Below are positions 51,531 through 60,954 of a stretch of 64,000 nt of DNA, piece by piece. A program made the translations under genes and the position numbers. Within the stretch, counting starts at the first letter, position 1, and every line of letters begins with the position of its first letter. The notes beneath the pieces were generated by a model, which had not been told where the DNA came from, made no database searches, and saw only the letters and a list, made by a program, of their open reading frames with translations. The stretch spans positions 1-64,000 of the forward strand of contig JAKQNR010000013.1 in the NCBI GenBank assembly GCA_029565685.1. The letters run 5' to 3'. The stretch comes from a bacterium. Lineage in GTDB: Bacteria; Zhuqueibacterota; Zhuqueibacteria; Residuimicrobiales; Residuimicrobiaceae.

Positions 51531-53804
51531 TTGTTACGGTGCATCCGACCACGCTTCATGTTCTTCCTCCTTTTGGGTTTGCTCAGTTCCCTCATAGCCC
51601 AGCCCACTCGCGACATCCGGCCGCGCAAATCCGCGCGTCTGCACAAAGCGGCCGTGGACGACTATTGGCATTTCCATAATGTCGGCAATCTCGGATTGAC
51701 CATCACCAATTACGGCGTGATCGGCGAAGGCTATAACAATCCGGATCAGCCCTCCTGCATGTACAAACTGCATGCGGATAACTTGCGTCATCAGATCGAG
51801 CACATGTCCTTCGGCGGCCTCTGGGTCGGCGGCCGCAGCGAGGCGGACGGCGCTGTGCACGTCTCCACCGCTATTGTGGACGGCGTATTTGAAGCCGGCG
51901 AAGAGGGCTTTGAGTTTACCAACAGCGAAGCGGCCGGCGATACGATACAAGTCCGCTCCACCATTGTCACCTCCCCCTATTTTTCACCGCAAGCGGTATC
52001 GCATCAGGACTTTGTCGCCACTTTTACGGATCTGAACACGCGCGTGCCCGGAACCGACTTTGAGATTCCCAACCACACTCCGCTCGGACTCAGCATCCGT
52101 CTGGAATCCTATGCCTGGAATTACAGCTACACCGATGCGTTCGTCATCCTCAATTACACCATCACCAACGTGTCGCGCTATATCATTGAAGACGTCTATG
52201 CCGGCCTGTGGGCGGACGCCGCAGTCGGAAATATGAATTACACCAGCATCTATACGCCCGGCGGCGGCTGGTCGTGGTATGACAACATGAACGGATTTGA
52301 TCAGGCCTACCGACTGGCTTATCAATTTGATGCCGATGGCGACGACGGTTTCGCGCAAAGCTATTTCGGCCTACGCTATCTGGGCTCCTCCCGACGCCGT
52401 GATTCCGTCCAAGTCAATTATGACCAATGGCGCTGGTCCGCCAGCTCAGCTATGGATTTTCCAGAGTATGTCATGCCGATCAACGATGAAGGCCGGTATG
52501 AGGTGCTAGCCGGCCGGCATACCGGTAGGTATTACAACGAGGTCACAGACGGCGGCATTCCGACCGACCCCGCCAGCCGAGGCAGCTGGATGCTGGTGCT
52601 CAGCGCCGGCCCCTTGGGCACACTGTCGCCGGGGGGATCCACCACAGTAACCTACGCGGTCGTTTGCGGTCTATGGGCTACCCAAGAGATGAGCGACACT
52701 CCCGGCCGCCGCGCCAATCTTCGCCTCAATTCCGATTGGGCGCAGATCGCTTATAACGGCGAAGACGTGGACGGCGACGGCAAACTCGATCCCGACGAGG
52801 ACCAGAACAAAAACGGAATCCTCGACGGACAAGAGGATGTCTACCGCTCTGATCTTGATCTGAATCGAAACGGCCGCTGGGATGCCGGCGAGCCGATTTT
52901 CGGCGACGGCGACGGCCATCTCGATATTGAAGAAGACGTGCACAGCAATGCCATCAGGGGCATTCAACCGGGGAACAGGGTCATCGATCGTTTTATTCTA
53001 CCCAGCCCGCCGCCTTCGCCGCACCTGCTCGCCGTGCCGGGCGAAGGCCGGGTGACGCTTTATTGGGATAAGGTGTCGGAGGAGTACGAAGATCCCATCA
53101 CCCGCGAAAAAGACTTTGAGGGATACCGCATCTACAGCTCGCCCAAAACCGCTTCTTCCACAGAGGAACGCACACTGCTGGCGGAATTTGACCGGATCAA
53201 CGATTTGGGGTACGACACCGGCTTTGCCGCGATTCAGGTCGATACCCTTATCGACGGAAGGCGTTATTTTTACCGCTTTACCAACACTGAGCTGCTTTCC
53301 GGCTGGCCTGGTCAGTACTGGTTCAGCGTCACCGCTTTTGACCGCGGCAATCCGACGAACAACCTGCCCAGTTTGGAAAGCTCTGTGCTGGAGAACAAGA
53401 CTTATGCGGTCATCGGATCGCCCGCCAGACCAGCCGGCAGCGATCTTCGTGTGGGCGTCTTTCCCAATCCCTACCGTGGTCAAGCTCGATGGGACGGCGA
53501 CAGCGACCGCGACCGAATGCTGTGGTTTTTCAATCTGCCGGCTGAAGCGGAGGTGCGCATCTATACGTTGGCCGGCGATCTGATCGATGAGTTCCGCCAT
53601 CATGGCAGCAGCTATCGCGGCGAAGACGTCAATTTAATGCAACAAAAGATCGGCGGCAGCAACACCGTGTTGCCAGGCGGATTGCATGCCTGGGATTTGA
53701 TCTCCTCTTATGATCAGGCGATCGCCACCGGCTTGTATTTTTTCAGCGTCAAGGACGTGGAAACCGGGGAAATTCAAACGGGTAAGTTCGTCATCATCAA
53801 ATAA
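51531..53804 (+). CDS. Large secreted protein with Ca-binding-type repeats and C-terminal sorting domain
   Basis: A 757-residue exported protein with signal peptide MLRCIRPRFMFFLLLGLLSSLIA. The N-terminal 400 residues form a beta-rich region (GGLWVGGRSEADGAVHVS, LESYAWNYSYTDAFVILNYT). Residues about 413-470 are acidic with dockerin/EF-hand-like loops (DVDGDGKLDPDED, DLDLNRNGRWDAGE, FGDGDGHLDIEED). A fibronectin-like domain follows (VTLYWDKVSEEYEDP ... FEGYRIYSS), and the C-terminus is sorting/FlgD-like (VGVFPNPYRGQ ... TGLYFFSVKDVETG). The start is a TTG whose use is supported by AAAGGA seven bases upstream and a well-placed promoter. Exact function is unknown; it is probably a surface or released cargo. 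Confidence 0.85.
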   Translation: MLRCIRPRFMFFLLLGLLSSLIAQPTRDIRPRKSARLHKAAVDDYWHFHNVGNLGLTITNYGVIGEGYNNPDQPSCMYKLHADNLRHQIEHMSFGGLWVGGRSEADGAVHVSTAIVDGVFEAGEEGFEFTNSEAAGDTIQVRSTIVTSPYFSPQAVSHQDFVATFTDLNTRVPGTDFEIPNHTPLGLSIRLESYAWNYSYTDAFVILNYTITNVSRYIIEDVYAGLWADAAVGNMNYTSIYTPGGGWSWYDNMNGFDQAYRLAYQFDADGDDGFAQSYFGLRYLGSSRRRDSVQVNYDQWRWSASSAMDFPEYVMPINDEGRYEVLAGRHTGRYYNEVTDGGIPTDPASRGSWMLVLSAGPLGTLSPGGSTTVTYAVVCGLWATQEMSDTPGRRANLRLNSDWAQIAYNGEDVDGDGKLDPDEDQNKNGILDGQEDVYRSDLDLNRNGRWDAGEPIFGDGDGHLDIEEDVHSNAIRGIQPGNRVIDRFILPSPPPSPHLLAVPGEGRVTLYWDKVSEEYEDPITREKDFEGYRIYSSPKTASSTEERTLLAEFDRINDLGYDTGFAAIQVDTLIDGRRYFYRFTNTELLSGWPGQYWFSVTAFDRGNPTNNLPSLESSVLENKTYAVIGSPARPAGSDLRVGVFPNPYRGQARWDGDSDRDRMLWFFNLPAEAEVRIYTLAGDLIDEFRHHGSSYRGEDVNLMQQKIGGSNTVLPGGLHAWDLISSYDQAIATGLYFFSVKDVETGEIQTGKFVIIK

Positions 53805-53858
53805 ACGCATCACCTGGCGAGGCCGAGGGGTAACAGACCTTCAGAAAGGAGCTGCACC

Positions 53859-56492
53859 TTGAAAAAAGCGATACTGACTTTGTTGCTGCTGGCTGTACTG
53901 AGTTCTGCCGGGGCTCAGGTCACTTTAATCCGCGACATTCAATACACCACCGCCCCCACAGGGGATTCGCCTCTGAAGGATCAGATTGTGACCATCAGCG
54001 GCGTGGTCACCGGCGAAATCTATGCCTTTAAAAACAGTTACTATTATGTTCAGGACGCCAACGCCCCCTGGTCCGGCATCAAGGTTTACGACAAGACCCA
54101 TTTCGCCGCCCAGGGTGATCGCGTCACTTTGACGGGAACGGTGGCCGAGTACAAGGGCGTCACCGAGATCACCACGGTAACTGCTTTTTCCATAGATTCC
54201 ACCGCTACCAACTGGATTCAGCCCATGCCGGTGACCACCGGCGAGATCGCCACCACCGGCGCCAACGCGGAGGCCTATGAAGGCTGTCTCGTTCGCGTAG
54301 GTCCCGCCGCCATCACCAATCCGAACCTCGGCTATGGCGAGTGGCAGATCGATGACGGCTCCGGCCCCTGCCGCGTCGATGATGAGGCCAAGTACTATTT
54401 CCTTCAGGCCCAGTATGGCTCTGTGCAGTCGATCACCGGCATTCTCGACTTTGCCAACGGCGACACCAAGATCGAGCCGCGCCTGGCCAACGACGTCATC
54501 GAAGAGGGTCCATACACCCGCATCCAGCGCATTCAGCAGGTGCGTTACAGCGATCTGCTGAAAGCGCCGACACAGAACGCCGCGGATAAGAGCTATATGG
54601 ACGGCGACACCGTGACCGTGAGAGGCATTGTCACCATGCCGACCGGATTGTGCTACGCCGGCGCCGGCATCAAATTCACCTTTGCCGCTGCCGAAGGAGG
54701 CCCTTGGTCCGCTCTGCTTTCCTACCATGCCGATTCGACGGCGTATGGATCCCTATATGAAGGCGATGAAATTGTCATGACCGGCTACATCTCAGAGTAC
54801 ACCACCGCCCCCTCCAACATGACCGAGTTTTTCATCACCAGTCCCATTGATATCGTCAATATAAACCAGCCTCTGCCCAAAGTCGATTCGATCAAAACAG
54901 GCGATCTGCGCTGGCCCACCACGGCTGAGCAGTGGGGAACCTGTATGGTCAAAGTCGGCAACGCCAAAGTCACTTATCTGACTCCGCAGTACGAATTGTT
55001 CGAGATCGATGACGGCAGCGGCGGCGTCCTGGTGGACGACGAATCCGACAGCATCCGCAACTATCCGGATCCGCCGCTGAAATCGACTTTTGAATCGATG
55101 CAAGGCTGGGTCTATCATCATTACGGCTATTACACCGATTCCACCGCTTACAAACTGGAACCGCTCTATCGCACGCAGATGGTGCTGGGCGCCGCTCCGT
55201 TGACGATCAAAAACACCACGCGCAATCTGGCTGCCGCCGGGCCGGCGCAGGCCGTCAGCGTCACCACCACCCTGGACCCGGCGGCCAATGTCAGCTCCGC
55301 CAAAGTGGTTTACAAAGTCAACGACGGCGCCTATGCAGAACTGCCCATGACCTTGAACAACGGCGTCTATGGGGCCGAGATCCCGGCTCAGGCGCTTGGC
55401 AGTGTCGTGAACTATTATATCAAGGCCACGGACCAGGGCGGTCAAAAAACTTATGATCCGCCGGATCAGACTGTGTCAAATTACACCTATCTGGTGCTGG
55501 ACGGCCCGCCGACGCTGGCGCAGGTGCAAAAGACCTACTGGCCTTCGGGAGACAGCCCGTTCCAGAAATTCACCGTGACGGTGGAAGGCGTAGTGACGGC
55601 GGACTCGCTGTTCTATGCCAAATACGGCGCGTATCCCATTCAAGACGCGGCCGGCGCCTGGAACGGTGTTTTCATTCTGGGCAAAGTGCCCAACTCGCTG
55701 CATCGCGGCGACCGAGTGCGCGTGACCGGCCGGGTGGAGGACCACAACGCCGCCTACTTGTATAAATGGGAGGGCAACACCCAGATCATCGCCGACACCA
55801 CCATCGTCCTGGCCAAAGCGCAGGAGCTGCCTGCAGTGGCGACCGTGACCACTAATGATCTGAAAAGCAAGAGCACTTTGGCCGAGCAGTACGAGGGCGT
55901 GCTGGTGCAGGTCAGAAACGTCACCCTCACGTCGGTCAATTCCTATGATGTGACGATCAACGACGGCAGCGGCGAATGCCTGTTGGACGGGGATGCGTTC
56001 ATCGGCCGTGATCAGGATGCCAACCCCAATTTCTATATCAATCGAACCGCCAAAGTGTTGATCGTCGCCGGCGATACGGTCAAGATCGGCGAACAGATCA
56101 AAATGGTACAGGGCGTTTTTCTCTACAGCTTTGGCAGCCACAAAATAGAGATCCGCGATCTCAGCGATATCGGCACCACCACCGGCGTCCTCAACGCGGT
56201 GGTCGCGCAGCCGCTCCGGTTTAGCCTGGAGCAGAATTATCCCAATCCGTTCAACCCGGAAACGCGGCTGTACTTCCAGATTCCCGAACCGCAAAACGTG
56301 CAGTTGGTTATCTATAATATCCGCGGTCAGATCGTGCGCAATCTGGTGGACAACCGCCTCGAGGCCGGCGATCATATCGTCAATTGGGACGGCCGCGACA
56401 ACCGCGGCATTCCGGCGCCGACCGGCGTTTACATCTATCGCATCAAGGCCGGCGATCACATCGCGGCGCGCAAGATGACGCTGGTCAAGTAA
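53859..56492 (+). CDS. Secreted protein with OB-fold-like repeats and YPNPFNP sorting domain
   Basis: An 877-residue exported protein with a short signal peptide (MKKAILTLLLLAVLSSAGA). Three related modules of about 200 residues share the pattern IVTISGVVTGEIYAFKNSYYYVQD ... GDRVTLTGTVAEY ... YEGCLVRV ... IDDGSG. These are OB-fold-like domains of the kind found in secreted nucleases and DUF5689 proteins, but no nuclease catalytic domain is present. An Ig-like module lies between modules two and three (VVYKVNDGAYAELPM). The C-terminal sorting domain starts with EQNYPNPFNPETR and ends YRIKAGDHIAARKM. The start is TTG with a strong AAAGGAG seven bases upstream. Confidence 0.85.
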   Translation: MKKAILTLLLLAVLSSAGAQVTLIRDIQYTTAPTGDSPLKDQIVTISGVVTGEIYAFKNSYYYVQDANAPWSGIKVYDKTHFAAQGDRVTLTGTVAEYKGVTEITTVTAFSIDSTATNWIQPMPVTTGEIATTGANAEAYEGCLVRVGPAAITNPNLGYGEWQIDDGSGPCRVDDEAKYYFLQAQYGSVQSITGILDFANGDTKIEPRLANDVIEEGPYTRIQRIQQVRYSDLLKAPTQNAADKSYMDGDTVTVRGIVTMPTGLCYAGAGIKFTFAAAEGGPWSALLSYHADSTAYGSLYEGDEIVMTGYISEYTTAPSNMTEFFITSPIDIVNINQPLPKVDSIKTGDLRWPTTAEQWGTCMVKVGNAKVTYLTPQYELFEIDDGSGGVLVDDESDSIRNYPDPPLKSTFESMQGWVYHHYGYYTDSTAYKLEPLYRTQMVLGAAPLTIKNTTRNLAAAGPAQAVSVTTTLDPAANVSSAKVVYKVNDGAYAELPMTLNNGVYGAEIPAQALGSVVNYYIKATDQGGQKTYDPPDQTVSNYTYLVLDGPPTLAQVQKTYWPSGDSPFQKFTVTVEGVVTADSLFYAKYGAYPIQDAAGAWNGVFILGKVPNSLHRGDRVRVTGRVEDHNAAYLYKWEGNTQIIADTTIVLAKAQELPAVATVTTNDLKSKSTLAEQYEGVLVQVRNVTLTSVNSYDVTINDGSGECLLDGDAFIGRDQDANPNFYINRTAKVLIVAGDTVKIGEQIKMVQGVFLYSFGSHKIEIRDLSDIGTTTGVLNAVVAQPLRFSLEQNYPNPFNPETRLYFQIPEPQNVQLVIYNIRGQIVRNLVDNRLEAGDHIVNWDGRDNRGIPAPTGVYIYRIKAGDHIAARKMTLVK

Positions 56493-56528
56493 AATCGGTT
56501 CGGCGGTTTTCGGCGAATTCTTGTATAA

Positions 56529-56588
56529 AGCGCCGACAGGCTGAGGCGTGTTGGCAAAAGCTCAACGCCCTCAGCCTGCAAAGGCGCT
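56529..56588 (+). other. Long near-perfect hairpin between two surface-locus genes
   Basis: Nested arms: AGCGCC (56529-56534) with GGCGCT (56583-56588), CAGGCTGAGG (56537-56546) with CCTCAGCCTG (56569-56578), and an inner stem around the loop GGCAAAAGC. No T-run follows. It starts 37 bases after a gene end and sits about 115 bases before the next lipoprotein start. Confidence 0.6.
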
Positions 56589-56703
56589 GACGCGGTTTAA
56601 AATCACTTCTCCCGCAGTTTCATTCTTCGCTTGGGCCATGGAACGCGGCGGCGGGATCAAGTCAGACCAGAGGCAAAGCTGTTTCCTTATTATTTGCGTG
56701 CAA

Positions 56704-58209
56704 ATGATTTTTAAAAATTCCCACATCGTCGTTTTATTCGGCCTGTTGCTGAGCATGGGATGCGGTCTCAAGGATCCGTTCGGCGATCGCCGTGATTCGA
56801 ATCCGAAGGGCAATCAGCCGCCGCAGACCCATCTCTTCCTTCAGGTGTCGCAAACGCAGATCAGCGTGCACGACACCCTGACAGACGGAACTATTGTGAC
56901 CAGGACCTACACCGCGGGATTGGATACCACGCCGAGCCGGCAGATCGTGCACTGGTGGGGCGATGACCCGGACGGCTCGGTGGTTGGGTATTACTATCAA
57001 TGGGACTATCAAACGGCGCCCGTTTACACCACCCAGGAATATGATACTTTTTATGTGCCGATCCGCAGTCGGTACGACGAGTTCACCTTCAAGGTCTGGG
57101 CTGTGGACGACCAGGGATTGCAGGATCCGACGCCGGCGGAACTGCGCTTCCCGGTCTACAACACGCCGCCGGCGATCTCCTTTCGCCTGAACACCAATCC
57201 GAGCATCACCGGAAATCCGAATGTAACCGCATATACCTTTCCCACAAGGACTTTTATCTGGGATGCCTCGGACGACGACGGCCGGGAGACGATCACCCAT
57301 ATTTTGTACGCGCTGGACGACACCAGCACCTGGCGATTTTTGCCGGGCGATGCGGATCAAATCACTCTGCGCGATATCCCGCCGGGCGAGCACCGCTTTT
57401 TTGTCAAGGCTCAGGACATCTCCGGCGCCGCCAGCCGGACGATTTCATTCCCGGATCCCGCGGACGCTTCTGTGCCGTTGCACTGGGTGGTCAAACCGGT
57501 GCAAGGCGAAGTGCTGCTGGTCAATGATTTTGCCCAGGATCAGCGCCTGTATCAGGTGCAAAGTTTCTACACAGAGATTTTGAACGAACTATTGGGTCCG
57601 AACGGCTATTCCGTCTGGGAGATCGGTTCAGAGACGACGCCGCTGATCAATTCTCAGAACGCTCTGCCCTATTCATCCCTCGACATCGAGGCCAATCTGG
57701 CCTATTTTGAAAAGGTCATCTGGTTCGCGCATCTCGGCCGACCGCATTTGAGCGCCGCCGGTCTGAGCATCACCCGCTTTGCCGGCCGCGGCGGCAAGAT
57801 TTTCATCAGCAACGGCAATGAGGAGACGCCGGACACCACCTGGATGTTCACCAGCCTGGACTCGGTTTATCGGTTGAATCCCGGCGGCCGTTTGCTGGCC
57901 GGCGTTCATGTGCTCGCCAGCTTTGGCAGCGCCGATGACCGGCAGCTGGATTTGAAACTGGAAAAAATGATCGGCAACCGGGTGTCTGCCTTGGTGCCGG
58001 GTCCCGGCGCCGAGGTGGTCTGGCGGATGGAGCCGGATAGCTCCGCAAGCATTACGGTACCGTATAAAGGATCGCCCGCAGTGGCGTTACGCTATGCCAT
58101 CGGATCGGGAAAGTGCATCTATTTCTCCCTGCCGCTGCATATGTGCGACGGCAATAAAAACATGACCGGCTTTTTCCGCTATCTTCTGTTCGAAGAGTTC
58201 AACCGTTAA
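56704..58209 (+). CDS. Lipoprotein with Ig-like modules and an amidotransferase-like C-terminal domain
   Basis: A 501-residue lipoprotein: the signal ends LLLSMGC with lipidated Cys20. Two Ig/fibronectin-like modules follow (VHWWGDDPDGSVVGYYYQWD, then FIWDASDDDGRETITHILYALDD). From about residue 275 a Rossmann-like domain begins (GEVLLVNDFAQDQRLYQ, YFEKVIWFAHLGRP, FAGRGGKIFISNGNE), resembling class-I glutamine-amidotransferase-like or ThuA-like folds, but without a visible nucleophilic Cys elbow. The start at 56704 is set by the lipoprotein signal; no ribosome site is obvious, and longer in-frame starts run into the hairpin. The TonB-dependent receptor follows after four bases. Confidence 0.75.
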   Translation: MIFKNSHIVVLFGLLLSMGCGLKDPFGDRRDSNPKGNQPPQTHLFLQVSQTQISVHDTLTDGTIVTRTYTAGLDTTPSRQIVHWWGDDPDGSVVGYYYQWDYQTAPVYTTQEYDTFYVPIRSRYDEFTFKVWAVDDQGLQDPTPAELRFPVYNTPPAISFRLNTNPSITGNPNVTAYTFPTRTFIWDASDDDGRETITHILYALDDTSTWRFLPGDADQITLRDIPPGEHRFFVKAQDISGAASRTISFPDPADASVPLHWVVKPVQGEVLLVNDFAQDQRLYQVQSFYTEILNELLGPNGYSVWEIGSETTPLINSQNALPYSSLDIEANLAYFEKVIWFAHLGRPHLSAAGLSITRFAGRGGKIFISNGNEETPDTTWMFTSLDSVYRLNPGGRLLAGVHVLASFGSADDRQLDLKLEKMIGNRVSALVPGPGAEVVWRMEPDSSASITVPYKGSPAVALRYAIGSGKCIYFSLPLHMCDGNKNMTGFFRYLLFEEFNR

Positions 58210-58213
58210 ACGC

Positions 58214-60949
58214 ATGAATGCTTATAAACGCCTACTCATCCTCAGTCTGGTTTCCTTGTGGTGTGTGACCGCGGCCTGGGCTCAAACGTCGCTCATCAGA
58301 GGCCGGATCATCGACAAGCGCACCAAGGAGACGCTGCCCGGCGTCAACGTCTCAGTCCCGGGGACCTACAAAGGCGCGGTCACCGATATCGACGGTGTTT
58401 ACGAGATCCGCGATCTGGCGCCCGGCGACTATGATCTCAAGGCGTCTCTCCTCGGCTACACCGTGCAGGTGCGCACCGGCGTTCATGTGGAGCTGGGCAA
58501 AACCACGCAGATCGATTTCAGCCTCGAGGCCACGGTCCTGGCTCTGGGCCAATCCGTCGAAGTCATCGGCAAAAAGCCGTTGTTCGAAACCGATATCACC
58601 GCCTCGCAACAGCATATCTCCTCCGAAGAGATCCAACAAAAGGTGGTGGAGAGCGTCACCGATCTCGTGGGCGAACAGCTGGGCGTGGTGGTTCAAGACA
58701 ACAAGATCCATATTCGCGGCGGTCGTGCCGATGAAAGCCTGTACATCATCGACGGTCAATCCATCAAGGACCCGCTGTCCGGCTATTCCAACACTCTGTA
58801 TGTCAACGCCGCTGCGGTCAAGGATCTCAAGGTCATCACCGGCGGCTTTGACGCCGAGTACGGCCAGGCCATGTCCGGCGTGGTGGACATCGAGACCAAA
58901 GAGGGCGACGACCACTATTCGGGCGGTGTCAGCGTCAAATCGGACAACCTGGTCAAAGGGCTGTTCCCCTCTTTCAACACCGACATCGTTCAGCTCACTC
59001 TCGGCGGTCCGGAGCCGCTCACCCGCCGCCTGCTGCCCGCCATCGGACTGCGTCTTCCCGGCAAACTCAATTTTTTTCTCAGCGGATACGGCAACATCAG
59101 CGACACCTATTTGCCTCATGCGGACCGGCTCTATCCGGCAAAAGCCTCGTATGAAAAGTTCGCTCAGCGCCAGGAGAATGATTGGCATCTCATGGGCAAG
59201 CTTTCCTGGGAGATCCGGCCGGGCCGTAAACTGTCGCTCTCTCATGACCGATCCGTGAACATCAATCAAGGGTATTTTACCTCTCTGGCGACCGACATCG
59301 GCGGATTTCCCTATGACTATTCCAAAATGCTGGATCACTATAACACCCTGACCAAGGAAGCCAACCTGACCACGGTGCAGTGGATCCACACTCTCAACCG
59401 TCGAACCTTTTACCGTATGACCTTGTCCCGATTTTTTACCAGCATCCACTCCGCGGTGCAGAACAAACATTGGAGCGCCTATCAGGAAGGACTGGACCTG
59501 TTGCCCATTCTCTATATTCCGGATTCAGAGGGCAATGTGAAAACCCGGTACGGCGACGGCTTTTACGATACCGGCGATGCTGAAGGGTGGTATGACTATT
59601 TCAGCGACAATTGGACGATCAAGACGGATCTCACCACGCAACCGAACGACAAACACTCGATCAAAGCAGGTCTCGAGGCGCGTTATACGGACATGCAGGT
59701 GGTGGATATCAATGCGCCCTGGTACGGCGAAAGCGGCCTGGGGCGCAACCATGATTACTTTCGCGTTTACCCCAACGACGGCGCTCTCTATCTGCAGGAT
59801 CGCATCACCTACGACGGTATGATCGTCAACATCGGTCTGCGCTATGACTATTGGTTTCCCGGCAAATTTGTCGACGACGCCATCAAGGATTCCAACACGG
59901 TGACCATCACCGATGCGGCGCGCGTGAAATATAAAGACGAAACCTTCGAGCTCTGGGGATTGCGCGGTAAAAGTCATCTCAGCCCGCGATTGGGCATCAG
60001 CCATCCGGTCACCGACAACGACGTGCTCTATCTTCATTACGGCCATTTCTCCCAGCAGCCTAAAGGCCAGTATGTTTATGCCAAGCTGCGCTCCACCTCG
60101 GAGGCGACGTATCAGCTGTTCGGCAATCCCAATCTCAAGCCCACCACCACGGTGGCCTATGAGTTGGGCCTCAAGCATCGTTTCAACGCCAACCAGACCC
60201 TGGAGATCAAGGCCTATTACAAGGATATGTTTGATTATCCCACTGCGGCCACGGTGCGCAAATTCAGTCCCCGTTACGGCAACATCAGCTTTCTTATGTA
60301 TGTGAATATGGATTATGCGCGGGCCCGCGGGATCGAGATGCGCTTTCGCCGGCGCTACAGCCAGTTCCTCAGCGGCAACATCGATTTCACCTATGCCCTG
60401 GCCACGGGCAAGAGCTCAACGCCCAACACCAATCTGCTGGTCGCCGCAGGCAAAGTATCGGAAAAGCCGCTGGGCGAGAGCCGGCTTAGTTGGGATCGCC
60501 CCTACCGCCTGTCGACGGATCTCTATTTCGACATGCCGGAGAAAGCCAACATTCGATTGGCCGGGGTGCGCTTGCCGGAAAAATGGGGTTTGACCCTGCG
60601 CTGGGAATACGAGTCCGGCAAACGCTACCGGCGCATCATCGATGTGGCCAATAACATCTACGAAAAGGATGAATACGGCTCCCTGTCCGATCCCTGGATG
60701 CGCCTGGATCTCAAATGGTATAAAGAGTTCGAGTTGTTCAAGACGCACCTGGCCCTGCTGATCGAAGCGGAGAACGTGTTCAACGCCAAGGTGCCGCGCA
60801 TCATCAATCCGGTGACCGGCCGGCCGTATCAGCCGGGCGATGTGATCCCGGTCAGCTGGTATGATGATCCTGATGATTTGCCGGCCGCCAATCCGGCGCG
60901 CTACGACTGGCCGCGCCGGGTGATGACCGGATTGGAGATAAGGTTCTGA
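58214..60949 (+). CDS. TonB-dependent outer-membrane receptor with carboxypeptidase-regulatory-like domain
   Basis: A 911-residue receptor with a signal peptide ending in TAAWA. A carboxypeptidase-regulatory-like domain follows (about 25-110: RGRIIDKRTKETLPGVNVSV, YEIRDLAPGDYDLKASLLGY), then a plug (HIRGGRADESLYIIDGQSI, VITGGFDAEYGQAMSGVVDI) and a 22-strand-type barrel ending in the terminal aromatic MTGLEIRF. It would import a ligand with TonB energy; the ligand is unknown. It lies between a lipoprotein gene (4-base gap) and a PorV-like gene (5-base gap), so it is in one operon with them. No SusD-like gene follows. Confidence 0.93.
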   Translation: MNAYKRLLILSLVSLWCVTAAWAQTSLIRGRIIDKRTKETLPGVNVSVPGTYKGAVTDIDGVYEIRDLAPGDYDLKASLLGYTVQVRTGVHVELGKTTQIDFSLEATVLALGQSVEVIGKKPLFETDITASQQHISSEEIQQKVVESVTDLVGEQLGVVVQDNKIHIRGGRADESLYIIDGQSIKDPLSGYSNTLYVNAAAVKDLKVITGGFDAEYGQAMSGVVDIETKEGDDHYSGGVSVKSDNLVKGLFPSFNTDIVQLTLGGPEPLTRRLLPAIGLRLPGKLNFFLSGYGNISDTYLPHADRLYPAKASYEKFAQRQENDWHLMGKLSWEIRPGRKLSLSHDRSVNINQGYFTSLATDIGGFPYDYSKMLDHYNTLTKEANLTTVQWIHTLNRRTFYRMTLSRFFTSIHSAVQNKHWSAYQEGLDLLPILYIPDSEGNVKTRYGDGFYDTGDAEGWYDYFSDNWTIKTDLTTQPNDKHSIKAGLEARYTDMQVVDINAPWYGESGLGRNHDYFRVYPNDGALYLQDRITYDGMIVNIGLRYDYWFPGKFVDDAIKDSNTVTITDAARVKYKDETFELWGLRGKSHLSPRLGISHPVTDNDVLYLHYGHFSQQPKGQYVYAKLRSTSEATYQLFGNPNLKPTTTVAYELGLKHRFNANQTLEIKAYYKDMFDYPTAATVRKFSPRYGNISFLMYVNMDYARARGIEMRFRRRYSQFLSGNIDFTYALATGKSSTPNTNLLVAAGKVSEKPLGESRLSWDRPYRLSTDLYFDMPEKANIRLAGVRLPEKWGLTLRWEYESGKRYRRIIDVANNIYEKDEYGSLSDPWMRLDLKWYKEFELFKTHLALLIEAENVFNAKVPRIINPVTGRPYQPGDVIPVSWYDDPDDLPAANPARYDWPRRVMTGLEIRF

Positions 60950-60954
60950 TCGCC

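Noticed and set aside
58352..59470. A 372-codon minus-strand frame in the receptor region (and a similar one at 62070-63164)
   Set aside because: Both are antisense to well-supported genes, with no ribosome site or domain.
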